From Actinobacteria bacterium HGW-Actinobacteria-6 (GTDB lineage: Bacteria; Actinomycetota; Coriobacteriia; Anaerosomatales; Anaerosomataceae): a DNA stretch of 64,000 nucleotides. Both the position numbers and the translations under genes were made by a program. Positions 16,977 to 25,404 of the stretch are shown in pieces. The notes below the pieces were generated by a model. That model worked only from the letters and a program-made list of their open reading frames with translations, made no database searches and was not told the origin of the DNA. Position 1 is the first letter of the stretch. Each line of letters starts with the position of its first letter. The stretch lies in assembly GCA_002841295.1 (NCBI GenBank), contig PHEU01000010.1:1-64000 (forward strand). The letters are read 5' to 3'.

Positions 16977-18787
16977 GTGGGCATCTCCCCTCGATCTTCC
17001 TCCAGCAGTGCTAGCGTTCTCTGCGCGAGGTACCGTAGCTCGCGATTCTTCTTCCCGATGACAAGCTTACGCTTGGCCAGCCGCCTCAGGAGCGGTACGG
17101 CCTGTGGCGTCTTAAGCAAAGACAAGCTATTGAGAACTTCTTTCTTGAGCTCGTAGTTCCTTTCAAACAAGTAGATATCTTCCAGAATGCGTATCAGGGC
17201 CGGCGCGGCTTCTGTTACTTTCGCGCGGCCAATCTCGCGGGCAGCGACACGGCGTGTCGCGGGATCCCAATGGGCCAGCGCCTTCTGGAGCATCGCCGTG
17301 CTATCCGGTCCAGGTACGTCGGCAAGTGCGCTGATTGCCGAGGCGCGCACGCCGCTGTCGATGTGATCGAGCGCCTGGCTCACGACGGGCGTGAGGCGCT
17401 TGTCTTGTAGCGATACGAGGAGCCGTACGACGGCAGACGCTTGTGCGGGTGTACCGGTCCGCAGCATCCTTGCTGCGACCGGTCCGACAACCTCGGAGAG
17501 CCGTGCAGCAGAGCGCTCCAGGCGAGTGCGGGTCTCTTCGGAACCCGACACGTATGCGTCCAGCACGGACTCAGCGACTGCACTTCGAGTGGCGGAGACG
17601 GCTGTCGCAAGTTCTGGATCGGAAGCCATGTCGCTGAGCAATCCAAAGGCCGAGCCAAGATCGGCGTGAGCACCAGTCTTGAGCACGGACTTGATTGCGT
17701 CGCTGATGGCCTGCAAAGCCTCGGCATTCGGCTTGGCTCTGGCAACATCGACGGTCGTTGTGAGCGCCCTTGATGCGGCCGAGCCGGGCGTAGATGCACG
17801 CATCAGCGACTCAATGTAGAGCTGATCGCTTTCGTCCGACTCAGCCACCTCGGCGACCAGTGCCGGTACGTCCGGCGCTTCGGGAACTCCTCGGTCGTGT
17901 TCGCTTTGTGCCGCAGGCCTGAGAAGCGCGGCAAGTTCCCGCTGGATCTCCGGCGGCAGTTCGATCGAACTCATGAGCGAATCAGGCGCAAGCCCCGCAC
18001 TCGTCGCGGCGAGTTTCAGGAGCCTGGCAAGTGATGCTACCGGCATCTTTGAGATCGCATCGAGCATCCCCTGCATGGGCGAGCCGGCACTGTCTTTCAC
18101 AAGCGCGGAGGTGAGAATCTTCACTCGCGATTCCTCGTCGAGACGCAGAAGTGCATCCGCCACCCGCCGCGCCGCAAGGTCGCGAGCTGCTGCCTCGTAC
18201 GCGTCCACCGCCCGCGCAACGACGTCGTCGCCGGTGCCTGCAGCAGCATCGGCGGCCCACTGCGCAGCCGCAGCCGCGACCTCGGGGCCGATCTCATCTA
18301 GTGGTGCCGAGGTCAGGTCGATCCCCATCAGCCCTGATTCCGTAGACGCTCTGAGCGAGACCTCGACAAGCGCGATGTTACTCACGCCGGCAAGCAGTAG
18401 TGCCGCCCGAGCGCCTCCGCTTGAGCGAACCGCCTTGGCATCAGCGCCGAGGACGTTGAGGAACGCGGTTGTCTCGGCGGTGGTAATGCCGGGCGCGATG
18501 ATCAGCTGCCCAACCTGGAGTGCGTGGAGTTCCTCGGCAAGTCCAGCGATTTGAGTCTGCCCCGCACCGACGCTGATATCGCCGAGCAGGAATCGGGCGC
18601 GATCGACGCGCAGCTGCAGCGGTCCTGCGGACGCAACCTTGCGGCTTTCTTCGGTGAAGTGCGCGATCGCGTCATCCCGCATCGGACTGGAAGGCGGGTA
18701 GAGGCGAACGGCGTTGGCCGCAATCGAGAGCAGCCTCAGCAGCTGCTCCGCGCGTGCCGACGGGCTGTTGCCGCCGGAACCGTCCAC
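16973..18787 (-). CDS. HEAT-repeat protein sharing an N-terminal domain with the HD-GYP partner
   Basis: About 604 residues. The GTG at 18787 is chosen because GGAGGAGGG lies just upstream; the frame stays open further but without such a signal. Residues about 10-165 (ANAVRLYPPSSPMRDDA, then a beta-rich stretch and GITTAETTAFLNVLG) match the N-terminal domain of the next protein (LYPPSHPLV, then a similar strand/helix order). The middle is Ala-rich helical. From about 440 to the end there are HEAT repeats (SGVRASAISALADV, ATRRVAAREIG, KKEVLNSLSLL). No catalytic motif is present. It is the first gene of a two-gene minus-strand operon. HEAT solenoids usually mediate protein contacts, so a scaffold role for a signalling complex is inferred. 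Confidence 0.8.
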   Translation of the reverse strand: MDGSGGNSPSARAEQLLRLLSIAANAVRLYPPSSPMRDDAIAHFTEESRKVASAGPLQLRVDRARFLLGDISVGAGQTQIAGLAEELHALQVGQLIIAPGITTAETTAFLNVLGADAKAVRSSGGARAALLLAGVSNIALVEVSLRASTESGLMGIDLTSAPLDEIGPEVAAAAAQWAADAAAGTGDDVVARAVDAYEAAARDLAARRVADALLRLDEESRVKILTSALVKDSAGSPMQGMLDAISKMPVASLARLLKLAATSAGLAPDSLMSSIELPPEIQRELAALLRPAAQSEHDRGVPEAPDVPALVAEVAESDESDQLYIESLMRASTPGSAASRALTTTVDVARAKPNAEALQAISDAIKSVLKTGAHADLGSAFGLLSDMASDPELATAVSATRSAVAESVLDAYVSGSEETRTRLERSAARLSEVVGPVAARMLRTGTPAQASAVVRLLVSLQDKRLTPVVSQALDHIDSGVRASAISALADVPGPDSTAMLQKALAHWDPATRRVAAREIGRAKVTEAAPALIRILEDIYLFERNYELKKEVLNSLSLLKTPQAVPLLRRLAKRKLVIGKKNRELRYLAQRTLALLEEDRGEMPT

Positions 18788-18803
18788 TTTTCCCTCCTCC
18801 ACA

Positions 18804-18921
18804 TATCGATACCCTGTGTGGATTATCGGCGTACGGACAGCAAACCTGTTGGGATAGTGTGGAACACTCACCCTGTATATCGCGCCATCGCACACCGATA
18901 TATATCTATGGTACCTATAAT
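18804..18921. promoter_or_regulatory. Divergent control region with inverted repeats and a -10 box
   Basis: This gap separates the HEAT/HD-GYP operon (minus) from the IrrE-like gene (plus). A consensus TATAAT at 18916-18921 serves the plus gene, giving a leader of about 25 nt. Immediately upstream TATATCG (18876-18882) and CGATATA (18896-18902) form a perfect 7-bp inverted repeat with 13-nt spacer over the -35 zone. AGTGT-GGA-ACACT lies at about 18856-18868 and palindromic TATCGATA at 18804-18811. The arrangement suggests a repressor or autoregulator acting on both directions. Confidence 0.45.
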
Positions 18922-18950
18922 GAGCCAAGTCGTACGTCTGAGGAGTGAAC

Positions 18951-19445
18951 TTGGTCCTCCGTTCTGATAATTATTACCGGGCACTCGCCGAGAACGCGGT
19001 GAGGCAAGCGGGCATTGATGAGCCGCCGGTCTCGACCTCGCTCGTGGCGTCGCGTCTCGGCGTGCCCGTTATCGAGATGCCCCTGCCGCCGTGGTTCAGC
19101 GCGGCGCTCATCTACGAGGACGGCATGCCGGCGGTCTTGCTGAACAGCGCCCGCGAGCCGCACATACAAGTGGCTGGCCTTGGCCATGTTCTTGGGCACT
19201 TGCTGGTGGTGATCGACGATGCTGCAGTAGGTTATCCCAAAGCTGAATTCACGAACCATCATGCGGCTGATCTGATAGCCGACGAACTGGAGACACCGGG
19301 CTACATGGTCGCCGATCAGGCACAGAAGTGGTTTAACGACTACCGCTACCTGGCGAGACTCTTTGGCGTGAGCGAGAAGCGCATGCTTGAGAAGATGAAC
19401 GCGCTTGGAATCATCAAGAACCGCGGCGTCATGTGGGACTACTAG
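18951..19445 (+). CDS. ImmA/IrrE-like protein with a degenerate metallopeptidase motif
   Basis: About 164 residues. AGGAG at 18941-18945 is 5 nt before a TTG at 18951; a GTG at 18945 overlaps the ribosome-binding site and is less likely. Overall layout resembles ImmA/IrrE (COG2856): an N-terminal helix bundle, then GLGHVLGHLL where the family has HELGH, then HHAADLIADELETP where the family has ExEANxFAxxLLMP, and a C-terminal FGVSEKRMLEKMNALGII helix-turn segment. The catalytic Glu is Val and the third ligand position is not Glu, so proteolysis is unlikely. Family members cleave transcriptional repressors; this one may act as a binding-only regulator. It is divergent from the HEAT/HD-GYP operon. 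Confidence 0.6.
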   Translation: MVLRSDNYYRALAENAVRQAGIDEPPVSTSLVASRLGVPVIEMPLPPWFSAALIYEDGMPAVLLNSAREPHIQVAGLGHVLGHLLVVIDDAAVGYPKAEFTNHHAADLIADELETPGYMVADQAQKWFNDYRYLARLFGVSEKRMLEKMNALGIIKNRGVMWDY

Positions 19446-19533
19446 TCCCGACCCTGCTTTGGCTCTCCTGGTATCATCGTTGGGGTCGCCGACGAGTCGG
19501 CGCAATAGCTGTTCGACGTGAACGGGAGGGGCA

Positions 19534-20508
19534 ATGCGCACTACCTACGCTGTAGGTGTGGACGTTGGAGGCACTCGCATCGCCGCCGGACTAGTCGAGC
19601 GCAAGGGCCGTATGGTCAAAGAGGCCAAGGTTCTCACGCCCAAGAATGGTCCTTTTGCGGTGGTGGACGCGGTCATTGACCTCATTAACGAGGTGATGGC
19701 CGGAACGCATCCATCGGAGATAGCCGGAATCGGTATCGGACTTCCGGCTCAGATCGATTTCCTCAAGCAATCCATCGAGTTCTGCACGAACTTGCCGCTT
19801 GCGGGTGTGGACGTGCGCTCGCTTATCATGTCGCGCATCCGTCAGGATGTGACGATTGACAACGACGGGCATTGCGCGGGAATCGGCGAGGCGCGCTTTG
19901 GCGCTGCCAAGGGAGTCCGCGACTGTGTGATGATCACGCTCGGCACCGGCGTTGGCGGCGCGCTCTTGCTTGATGGAGAGCCATATCGTGGCTCACGCGG
20001 CCTCGGTGGCGAGATCGGGCACATGGTTGTGCGCCTGGACGGCCCCCTGTGTCCGTGTGGCGGCTCCGGGCACATAGAGTCGTACATCGGCCGCCCGGCT
20101 ATCGCGGCGCGCGGCAGAGAGGCTGCACGCGCCTACAGCGGCCAGGACATCCGTGATCGCGCGAACGGTGATGCCGAAGCGGTGACTGCCGAGCACGTGG
20201 TGCAGGCCGCGCTGGCTGGTGACGAAATCGCGCGCGGCATCTTGCTTGAGGCTGGCGATGTTCTCGGCGAGGCGCTTGTTGGCATCGTGAACCTGCTCAA
20301 TCCGCGGCTGATCGTCGTTGGCGGTGGCATCGGCGAATCCGCCGACATGCTCGTTGCCCGCGCTGCCGAGGTTATCGCCGAGAAGGCGCTTGCGGGCAGG
20401 CGTGACGTGAAGGTTGTCCAGGCATTGCTCGGCAATGACGCCGGTATGCTCGGCGCGGCAGGGCTCGCATTCGACGAGCACGACAGTAGGGAAGGACTGC
20501 ACCGATGA
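19534..20508 (+). CDS. ROK-family glucokinase
   Basis: A 324-residue protein. The ATG at 19534 follows CGGGAGGGG. The phosphate-binding start VGVDVGGTRIAAGL, catalytic DNDGHCAGIGEA, TLGTGVGGALLLDG and GEIGHMVV are the ROK kinase motifs. The ROK zinc site CxCGxxGCxE reads CPCGGSGHIES, with His replacing one Cys but preserving a metal ligand. The sugar-binding Glu in GHIESYIGR supports glucose kinase activity (ATP-dependent glucose 6-phosphorylation). No DNA-binding N-terminus is present, so it is an enzyme rather than a ROK repressor. Its end overlaps the next gene by four bases. A small hairpin (19487-19502) lies in the leader. Confidence 0.88.
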   Translation: MRTTYAVGVDVGGTRIAAGLVERKGRMVKEAKVLTPKNGPFAVVDAVIDLINEVMAGTHPSEIAGIGIGLPAQIDFLKQSIEFCTNLPLAGVDVRSLIMSRIRQDVTIDNDGHCAGIGEARFGAAKGVRDCVMITLGTGVGGALLLDGEPYRGSRGLGGEIGHMVVRLDGPLCPCGGSGHIESYIGRPAIAARGREAARAYSGQDIRDRANGDAEAVTAEHVVQAALAGDEIARGILLEAGDVLGEALVGIVNLLNPRLIVVGGGIGESADMLVARAAEVIAEKALAGRRDVKVVQALLGNDAGMLGAAGLAFDEHDSREGLHR

Positions 20509-21620
20509 CGACGACTCCCGCGAAGGTATTCTTCGCCCCCATGCGTTCCAAGATGAAGCGTAGCATGGTCACACGTGCCGGCGGTCTGCTCGAGCGTGCC
20601 GGTCTCAAGACCGCAATCGCCGAGACCGACCTTGTCGCGATCAAGTTGCACTTCGGCGAGCAGGGCAATACCGGCTTTGTAAGCCCCGTGTATGTCCGTG
20701 AGATCGTGCGTCGGGTGAAGGAGGCGGGCGGACGCCCGTTCCTGACCGATGCGAACACGCTCTATCGCGGCGAGCGTGCCAATGCAGTCGACCACCTCGA
20801 GTGCGCGCTCCACAATGGTTTTGCATACGCGACGGTTGAAGCACCGCTTGTGATCGCCGACGGCCTCGACGGTCGAGATGCGGTTGACGTGTCGGTTCTC
20901 GGTCGCCACTTCGACAGTGTTCGGATCGGCTCGGCGGCGGTCTTTGCCGATGCGATGATCGCCGTGACGCACGTGAAGGGCCACGAGGCCACCGGCTTCG
21001 GAGGCGCTATCAAGAACGTCGGCATGGGGCTTGGCTGTCGCTCGGCCAAACAGCGCATGCACGCCGACTTCAAGCCAGAGGTCACTGCCGAGAAGTGCAC
21101 TGCATGCAACCGCTGCGTCCAGCGCTGCCCGGTCGAGGCGATCACCATCGGTCCCGACCGCGTGGCGGTTGTCGATTACGAGGTCTGCTACGGCTGTGGC
21201 GAGTGCGTCGCCGCCTGCCCGTTCGCCGCGATCGCCACGCAGTGGAAGACCGACGCGAACATGCTGCAGGAGAAGATCGTGGAGCATGTGGCCGGCGCAG
21301 TCGCCGGCAAGCAGGGCAAAGTCCTTTACCTGTCCTTCATAACCGCAGTCTCGCCCGACTGTGACTGCTGGGACTTCTCAGACGCACCGATCGTCCCTGA
21401 CATCGGCGTGCTGGCCTCGGATGACATCGTCGCCATCGATCAGGCGGCGTACGATTTGGTGACTGCGGCTGTCGGCGTGCCTGGCTCTCGGGGTGAGGGC
21501 ATGGGCTCGGGCGATGACAAGTTCACGACCATTACCGGCGTGAACGGCACTCGCGCGATCGAATACGCCGAGGAAATGGGTCTCGGCACGCGTCAGTACG
21601 AACTCGTGAGAGTGGATTAG
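20505..21620 (+). CDS. DUF362 protein with two 4Fe-4S clusters
   Basis: A 371-residue protein starting in an ATGA overlap with the glucokinase gene. The N-terminal 180 residues are a DUF362 domain (VAIKLHFGEQGNTGF, VTHVKGHEATGFGGAIKN). Residues about 190-245 carry two ferredoxin-type cluster motifs, CTACNRCVQRCP and CYGCGECVAACP. A Cys cluster CDCWD follows (about residue 287). DUF362 proteins are predicted cytoplasmic iron-sulfur redox proteins of unknown function. Coupling to glucokinase is only by position; it may act in electron transfer with the ferredoxin enzymes of this organism. Confidence 0.85.
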   Translation: MTTTPAKVFFAPMRSKMKRSMVTRAGGLLERAGLKTAIAETDLVAIKLHFGEQGNTGFVSPVYVREIVRRVKEAGGRPFLTDANTLYRGERANAVDHLECALHNGFAYATVEAPLVIADGLDGRDAVDVSVLGRHFDSVRIGSAAVFADAMIAVTHVKGHEATGFGGAIKNVGMGLGCRSAKQRMHADFKPEVTAEKCTACNRCVQRCPVEAITIGPDRVAVVDYEVCYGCGECVAACPFAAIATQWKTDANMLQEKIVEHVAGAVAGKQGKVLYLSFITAVSPDCDCWDFSDAPIVPDIGVLASDDIVAIDQAAYDLVTAAVGVPGSRGEGMGSGDDKFTTITGVNGTRAIEYAEEMGLGTRQYELVRVD

Positions 21621-21645
21621 GCTCGGTCTTGGCGAGGGGGGAAAC

Positions 21646-22647
21646 ATGGATTACTTTGACGTCATCAAGCGCGCACTGACAGTCACCTGGAAGTACAAGG
21701 CGCTGTGGGTGCTCGGCTTCTTCGTTGGTGGGGGGAGCGGAGGCGGGGGCGGAAGCTCGAGTAGCTACTCCCGGTCGTTCACATTTGACTCCACATCAGA
21801 CAGCATGCTTGCCGCCGAGCTAGAACGCATCGGTGAATGGCTCGCACTCTACTGGCTGCCGCTCGTGCTCCTTGGCGGGGCTGTGCTGGCGTTTTCGCTA
21901 TTCTTCTCGGTTGCCGCGCAGGGCGGACTGATTCACATGGTGAATGAGTCCGAAGAGAACCGTCAGGTCAGGCTGAGAGATGGTTGGCGCGAAGGGTTCC
22001 GCCGCTGGGGTCGCACCTTCATGATCGATGCGGCGACCGTCGCGCCGATACTCGCACTGATCGCTGCGCTCGTCGCGGCGGTCGTGGCAGCGGTTGGCGG
22101 CATCATCTACGCCGGCGACTCGTCCGCATCCGCAGCCGGAGGTGCGTTCGTCGGATTTTGTTGCGGGTTCCTCCTCCTGATAGTCGCTCTGATCATTGCG
22201 GCGTTCGTGCTCGGCGTTGTGCAGTCGCTTGCCCTGCGCTACGGAGTGCTGCAAGACGTGTCCTTTGGACAGGCGCTCGCGCGTGGCTGGAATGATCTCT
22301 TCGGCAAACGCGGCGCGTTCGTCTTCGAACTCGCGATGATTATTCCGGGTCTGGTGTACGCAGCCGCCATCGGCATGTTCTCGCTCGTGTTCACCGTGCC
22401 TTCGGCCATGATGCTCGCATCGGGCAGTGCCGGTCCCGGCGCTGCACTTTCCAGCCTCCTGGCACTCATTCTTATTGTGCCCGCCTCGGCATATGCCGCA
22501 TTCCAGTCCTCGGCATGGACGATCTTCTTCCGTCGCATGAACGGACTGGAGCTCGCTCCGGCGGCCCAGGTCCCGGCGCCGGGTCAGAACGACTTCCTGC
22601 CGCCTCCGCCCGAGCCTCCCGCACCGGAGTCGCCGCCGTATGTCTGA
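21646..22647 (+). CDS. Multi-pass membrane protein of unknown function
   Basis: A 333-residue protein, ATG preceded by GAGGGGGG. After an N-terminal amphipathic stretch (FDVIKRALTVTWKYKALWVLGFF) there is a Gly/Ser-rich loop (residues about 28-45). Five or six membrane helices follow at roughly 65-90, 130-160, 170-200, 225-250 and 260-285. The C-terminal 30 residues are a Pro-rich tail (PPPPEPPAPESPPYV) probably in the cytoplasm. The topology resembles membrane proteins with repeated YciC/glycerophosphodiester phosphodiesterase-type helices, but I cannot assign a family with confidence. Its 3' end overlaps rsmI by 8 nt, so it is likely transcribed with it. Confidence 0.75.
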   Translation: MDYFDVIKRALTVTWKYKALWVLGFFVGGGSGGGGGSSSSYSRSFTFDSTSDSMLAAELERIGEWLALYWLPLVLLGGAVLAFSLFFSVAAQGGLIHMVNESEENRQVRLRDGWREGFRRWGRTFMIDAATVAPILALIAALVAAVVAAVGGIIYAGDSSASAAGGAFVGFCCGFLLLIVALIIAAFVLGVVQSLALRYGVLQDVSFGQALARGWNDLFGKRGAFVFELAMIIPGLVYAAAIGMFSLVFTVPSAMMLASGSAGPGAALSSLLALILIVPASAYAAFQSSAWTIFFRRMNGLELAPAAQVPAPGQNDFLPPPPEPPAPESPPYV

Positions 22648-23482
22648 CACCGGCCGACTGCTTGTATGCGCCACGCCGATCGGTAACCTCGGCGACGTGA
22701 CCCTGCGCGTGCTCGACGCTTTGCGGGACGCGCACGTGATCGTTGCCGAGGACACACGCGTCACGCGCAAGCTGCTCGCACGTTATGACATACACACGCC
22801 CCTCGAGCGCTACGACGAAGCGACTGCCGAGGCACGCACTCCGGAGCTCGTCGAGCGCATCGCCGGCGGTGCGTCAGTCGCCCTGGTGAGCGACGCCGGG
22901 ACCCCCGGCATCTCGGACCCGGGCGAGCGGCTCGTGGACGCGTGCATCTCGGCGGGGCTGCACGTCGACGTGCTGCCGGGTGCCTCGGCGATCATCACCG
23001 CGCTCGTATCGAGCGGCCTGCCGACGCGCGCCTTCTACTTCGGCGGCTTCCTACCGAGAAAAGCGGGGGAGATCCGCCGCACCCTTGATTCGCTCGCCGC
23101 GCTTGAGGCGACACTCATCTTCTATGAGTCGCCGAGGCGAGCCGCAGCCTCCCTCGCGATAGTGGCCGAGGCGTTCCCCGGACGTGCTGCTGCCATGGCA
23201 CGCGAGCTCACGAAGATTCACGAGGAGATTGCGCGCGACAACACGCAAGCTCTCGTCGCCGCGCTCGCGGGACGAGAGCTCAAGGGGGAAGTGGTGCTGC
23301 TCATAGGCCCGCCGTGCGCAGACGAGGCGCCGGTTACCGACGAGAGAGCGGTTCGCTCGGCGGTGGCGCTTCACCTCTCGGAGGGCATGACTCGCAAGGA
23401 CGCTGTGAAACGCGTGGCCGCCGACCTCGGCGTCGCGCGCAATGAGGTGTATCGCCTGGCTCTCGATAAAGGCGAGTGCTAG
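22640..23482 (+). CDS. rsmI: 16S rRNA (cytidine1402-2'-O)-methyltransferase
   Basis: A 280-residue protein. Typical RsmI motifs: LLVCATPIGNLGDVTLRVLDAL at the start (tetrapyrrole-methylase fold), VAEDTRVTRKLL, LVSDAGTPGISDPGERLV and VLPGASAIITALVSSGLP. It 2'-O-methylates C1402 of 16S rRNA with S-adenosylmethionine. The homologue yabC is next to abrB and metS in Bacillus, as here. The stop codon TAG shares CTAG (23479-23482) with the stop of the convergent abrB-like gene. Confidence 0.95.
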   Translation: MSDTGRLLVCATPIGNLGDVTLRVLDALRDAHVIVAEDTRVTRKLLARYDIHTPLERYDEATAEARTPELVERIAGGASVALVSDAGTPGISDPGERLVDACISAGLHVDVLPGASAIITALVSSGLPTRAFYFGGFLPRKAGEIRRTLDSLAALEATLIFYESPRRAAASLAIVAEAFPGRAAAMARELTKIHEEIARDNTQALVAALAGRELKGEVVLLIGPPCADEAPVTDERAVRSAVALHLSEGMTRKDAVKRVAADLGVARNEVYRLALDKGEC

Positions 23483-23721
23483 CGCTTCTTGATATCTGCA
23501 ACGCAGACGGAGCAGACCGGGCGGCCTTTGACGTCTGCAATGTCATCCTTCGACCCGCAGAAGACGCAGGCCTCATGGTACTTCTCGAGGATTACGCGCT
23601 CGCCTTCAACGGTGATCGACATCGGATCCTTGACGTTGATGCCGAGGGTTCGACGGAGTTCCATCGGGATGACTACGCGCCCCAGATCGTCTACCCGCCG
23701 GACAATCCCTGTATCACTCAT
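23479..23721 (-). CDS. abrB: AbrB/SpoVT-type transcriptional regulator with C-terminal zinc ribbon
   Basis: An 80-residue protein. The N-terminal 50 residues, STGIVRRVDDLGRVVIP and ELRRTLGI in slightly varied form (here SDTGIVRRVDDLGRVVIP), are the swapped-hairpin DNA-binding domain of AbrB/SpoVT. The last 30 residues contain CVFCG and CSVC, a four-cysteine zinc ribbon also found in clostridial relatives but not in B. subtilis AbrB. It probably acts as a dimer/tetramer transition-state regulator. It is convergent with rsmI (shared CTAG at stops) and divergent from metG, with a 131-nt gap between. In Bacillus abrB lies at the same point but also opposite to metS. Confidence 0.9.
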   Translation of the reverse strand: MSDTGIVRRVDDLGRVVIPMELRRTLGINVKDPMSITVEGERVILEKYHEACVFCGSKDDIADVKGRPVCSVCVADIKKR

Positions 23722-23852
23722 GCTCCCCGCCTTTCTATGGAGCCGCCACGGTCAGCCTGGCGTGCGTTATCATTATCTACCCGGACTGACTCGTACTTCC
23801 ATAAATGCCCAAGCAATCCGGCCGTGAAACCGAAAATGGAGCCTGAGTACTT

Positions 23853-25400
23853 ATGAGCGACAAGACTTTTTACGTCACAACGCCGATATATTACGTCAAC
23901 GCGGAGCCGCATCTCGGAACTGCGTACACAACGATCGCCGCCGACGCCATCGCGCGCTACCGTCGAATGACCGGCCACGACGTCATGTTCCTCACCGGAC
24001 TCGACGAACACGGGCAGAAGATCGCCCAGGCCGCCGAGGACAATGGCATGAGTCCGCAGGAGTGGGTCGACGCCATCGCGCCCAAGTTCAAAGCCGCGTG
24101 GGACATGCTCGGCGTGTCGTACGACGATTTCATCAGGACTACTGAACCGCGTCACAAGAAGGGCGTGCAAGCGTTCTGGACCGAGCTTTACGACCGCGGC
24201 TTCCTGTACCAGGGGAACTACGAGGGCTGGTACTGTGTTCCGGACGAGACCTACTGGACCGAAGAGCAGCTCGAGGATGGCAAGTGCCCTCAGTGCAGTC
24301 GCGACGTTCAGTTCATCAAGGAAGACAACTGGTTCTTCAAGCTCTCCGAGTTCCAGCAGCCGCTCCTGGACTTCTATGAATCGCACCCGGATTTCGTTCA
24401 GCCGGAGACCCGCCGCAACGAGGTTCTGTCCTTCGTGAAGGGTGGCCTCCGGGACCTGTCGATCTCACGTACCAACTTCACCTGGGGCGTTCCGCTTCCC
24501 TTCGCCGAGGACCACGTCACGTACGTGTGGATCGACGCGCTCCTCAACTACATCACCGCGCTCGGCTATGGTGGCGAGGATCACGAGCGGTTCGATCGCT
24601 ACTGGCCGGCTGACTACAACTTCGTCGGCAAAGACATCATCCGGTTCCACTGTGTTATTTGGCCGGCGATGCTCCTGGCCGCTGGGATCGCCCCGCCAAA
24701 GAGCGTCTTCGCGCATGGCTTCTTGCTCACCAAGGGCGAGAAGATGAGCAAATCCAAGGGCAACGCCCAGACTCCGGCGTCGCTCGTCGAGCGTTTCGGC
24801 GTGGATGCGTATCGGTACTACTTCATGCGTGACGTGCAGTTCGGCCAGGACGGCTCCATCTCGATGGAGTCGATGGTCCAGCGCTACAACGGCGATCTTG
24901 CCAATGACTGGGGCAACCTCGTCTCCCGGCTCCTCAACATGACCGAGAAGTACTTCGATGGCCTCACGCCGGCTGCGCCCACGGCAGAGCCGACCGATGC
25001 GGATGCAACGCTTCTCGCAATCGCAGGAGTCCTGCCCGAGAAGTACGAGGCCGCCATGGTGCGGCTCGACTACGTCTCGGCACTCGAAGCTGCATGGGAC
25101 CTCATCAAGGAGTGCAACCGTTACATCGAGACGCAGGCGCCGTGGACGCTCGCCAAGGAAGGCGACGATGCACGTCTTGCCGCAGTGATCTACAACACGC
25201 TCGAGGCGGTTCGTATCTCGGCGCTGTTCACCGCGCCTGTGATGCCGAACACCTCTGCTGACGTCTGGACGCGCCTTGGCCTGGGCGATATCACGGCCGT
25301 AACCGATATCGCCGCAGTTGCCGAGTGGGGACAGCTCCCGGCCGGTCTGCGTGTGTCGAAGGGCGAGCCGCTCTACCCGCGCATTTACGAGGAAGCCTAG
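23853..25400 (+). CDS. metG: Methionyl-tRNA synthetase
   Basis: A 515-residue class I synthetase. The HIGH-like segment is PHLGTAY (in YYVNAEPHLGTAYTTI), and KMSKSKGN is the signature loop. The connective peptide holds CPQC and an upstream Cys (GWYCVPDE), a reduced metal-binding knuckle. The protein ends after the anticodon-binding helical domain: the C-terminal tRNA-binding/dimerisation domain of many bacterial MetRS is absent, so it is probably monomeric. It charges tRNA-Met. The leader is short and shows no T-box. The following tatD gene starts 5 nt later. Confidence 0.95.
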   Translation: MSDKTFYVTTPIYYVNAEPHLGTAYTTIAADAIARYRRMTGHDVMFLTGLDEHGQKIAQAAEDNGMSPQEWVDAIAPKFKAAWDMLGVSYDDFIRTTEPRHKKGVQAFWTELYDRGFLYQGNYEGWYCVPDETYWTEEQLEDGKCPQCSRDVQFIKEDNWFFKLSEFQQPLLDFYESHPDFVQPETRRNEVLSFVKGGLRDLSISRTNFTWGVPLPFAEDHVTYVWIDALLNYITALGYGGEDHERFDRYWPADYNFVGKDIIRFHCVIWPAMLLAAGIAPPKSVFAHGFLLTKGEKMSKSKGNAQTPASLVERFGVDAYRYYFMRDVQFGQDGSISMESMVQRYNGDLANDWGNLVSRLLNMTEKYFDGLTPAAPTAEPTDADATLLAIAGVLPEKYEAAMVRLDYVSALEAAWDLIKECNRYIETQAPWTLAKEGDDARLAAVIYNTLEAVRISALFTAPVMPNTSADVWTRLGLGDITAVTDIAAVAEWGQLPAGLRVSKGEPLYPRIYEEA

Positions 25401-25404
25401 GTCC

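Noticed and set aside
18823-18830. Flagellar sigma (sigma-28) -10 box GCCGATAA on the minus strand before the HEAT gene
   Set aside because: No TAAA-like -35 lies at the proper 15-nt distance, and no motility genes are present.
20133-21287. Long minus-strand open frame opposite glucokinase and DUF362 genes
   Set aside because: Antisense shadow with His/Arg-rich low-quality translation and no start signal.
23722-23852. T-box leader for metG
   Set aside because: The gap is only 131 nt and has no T-box sequence or terminator/antiterminator pair.
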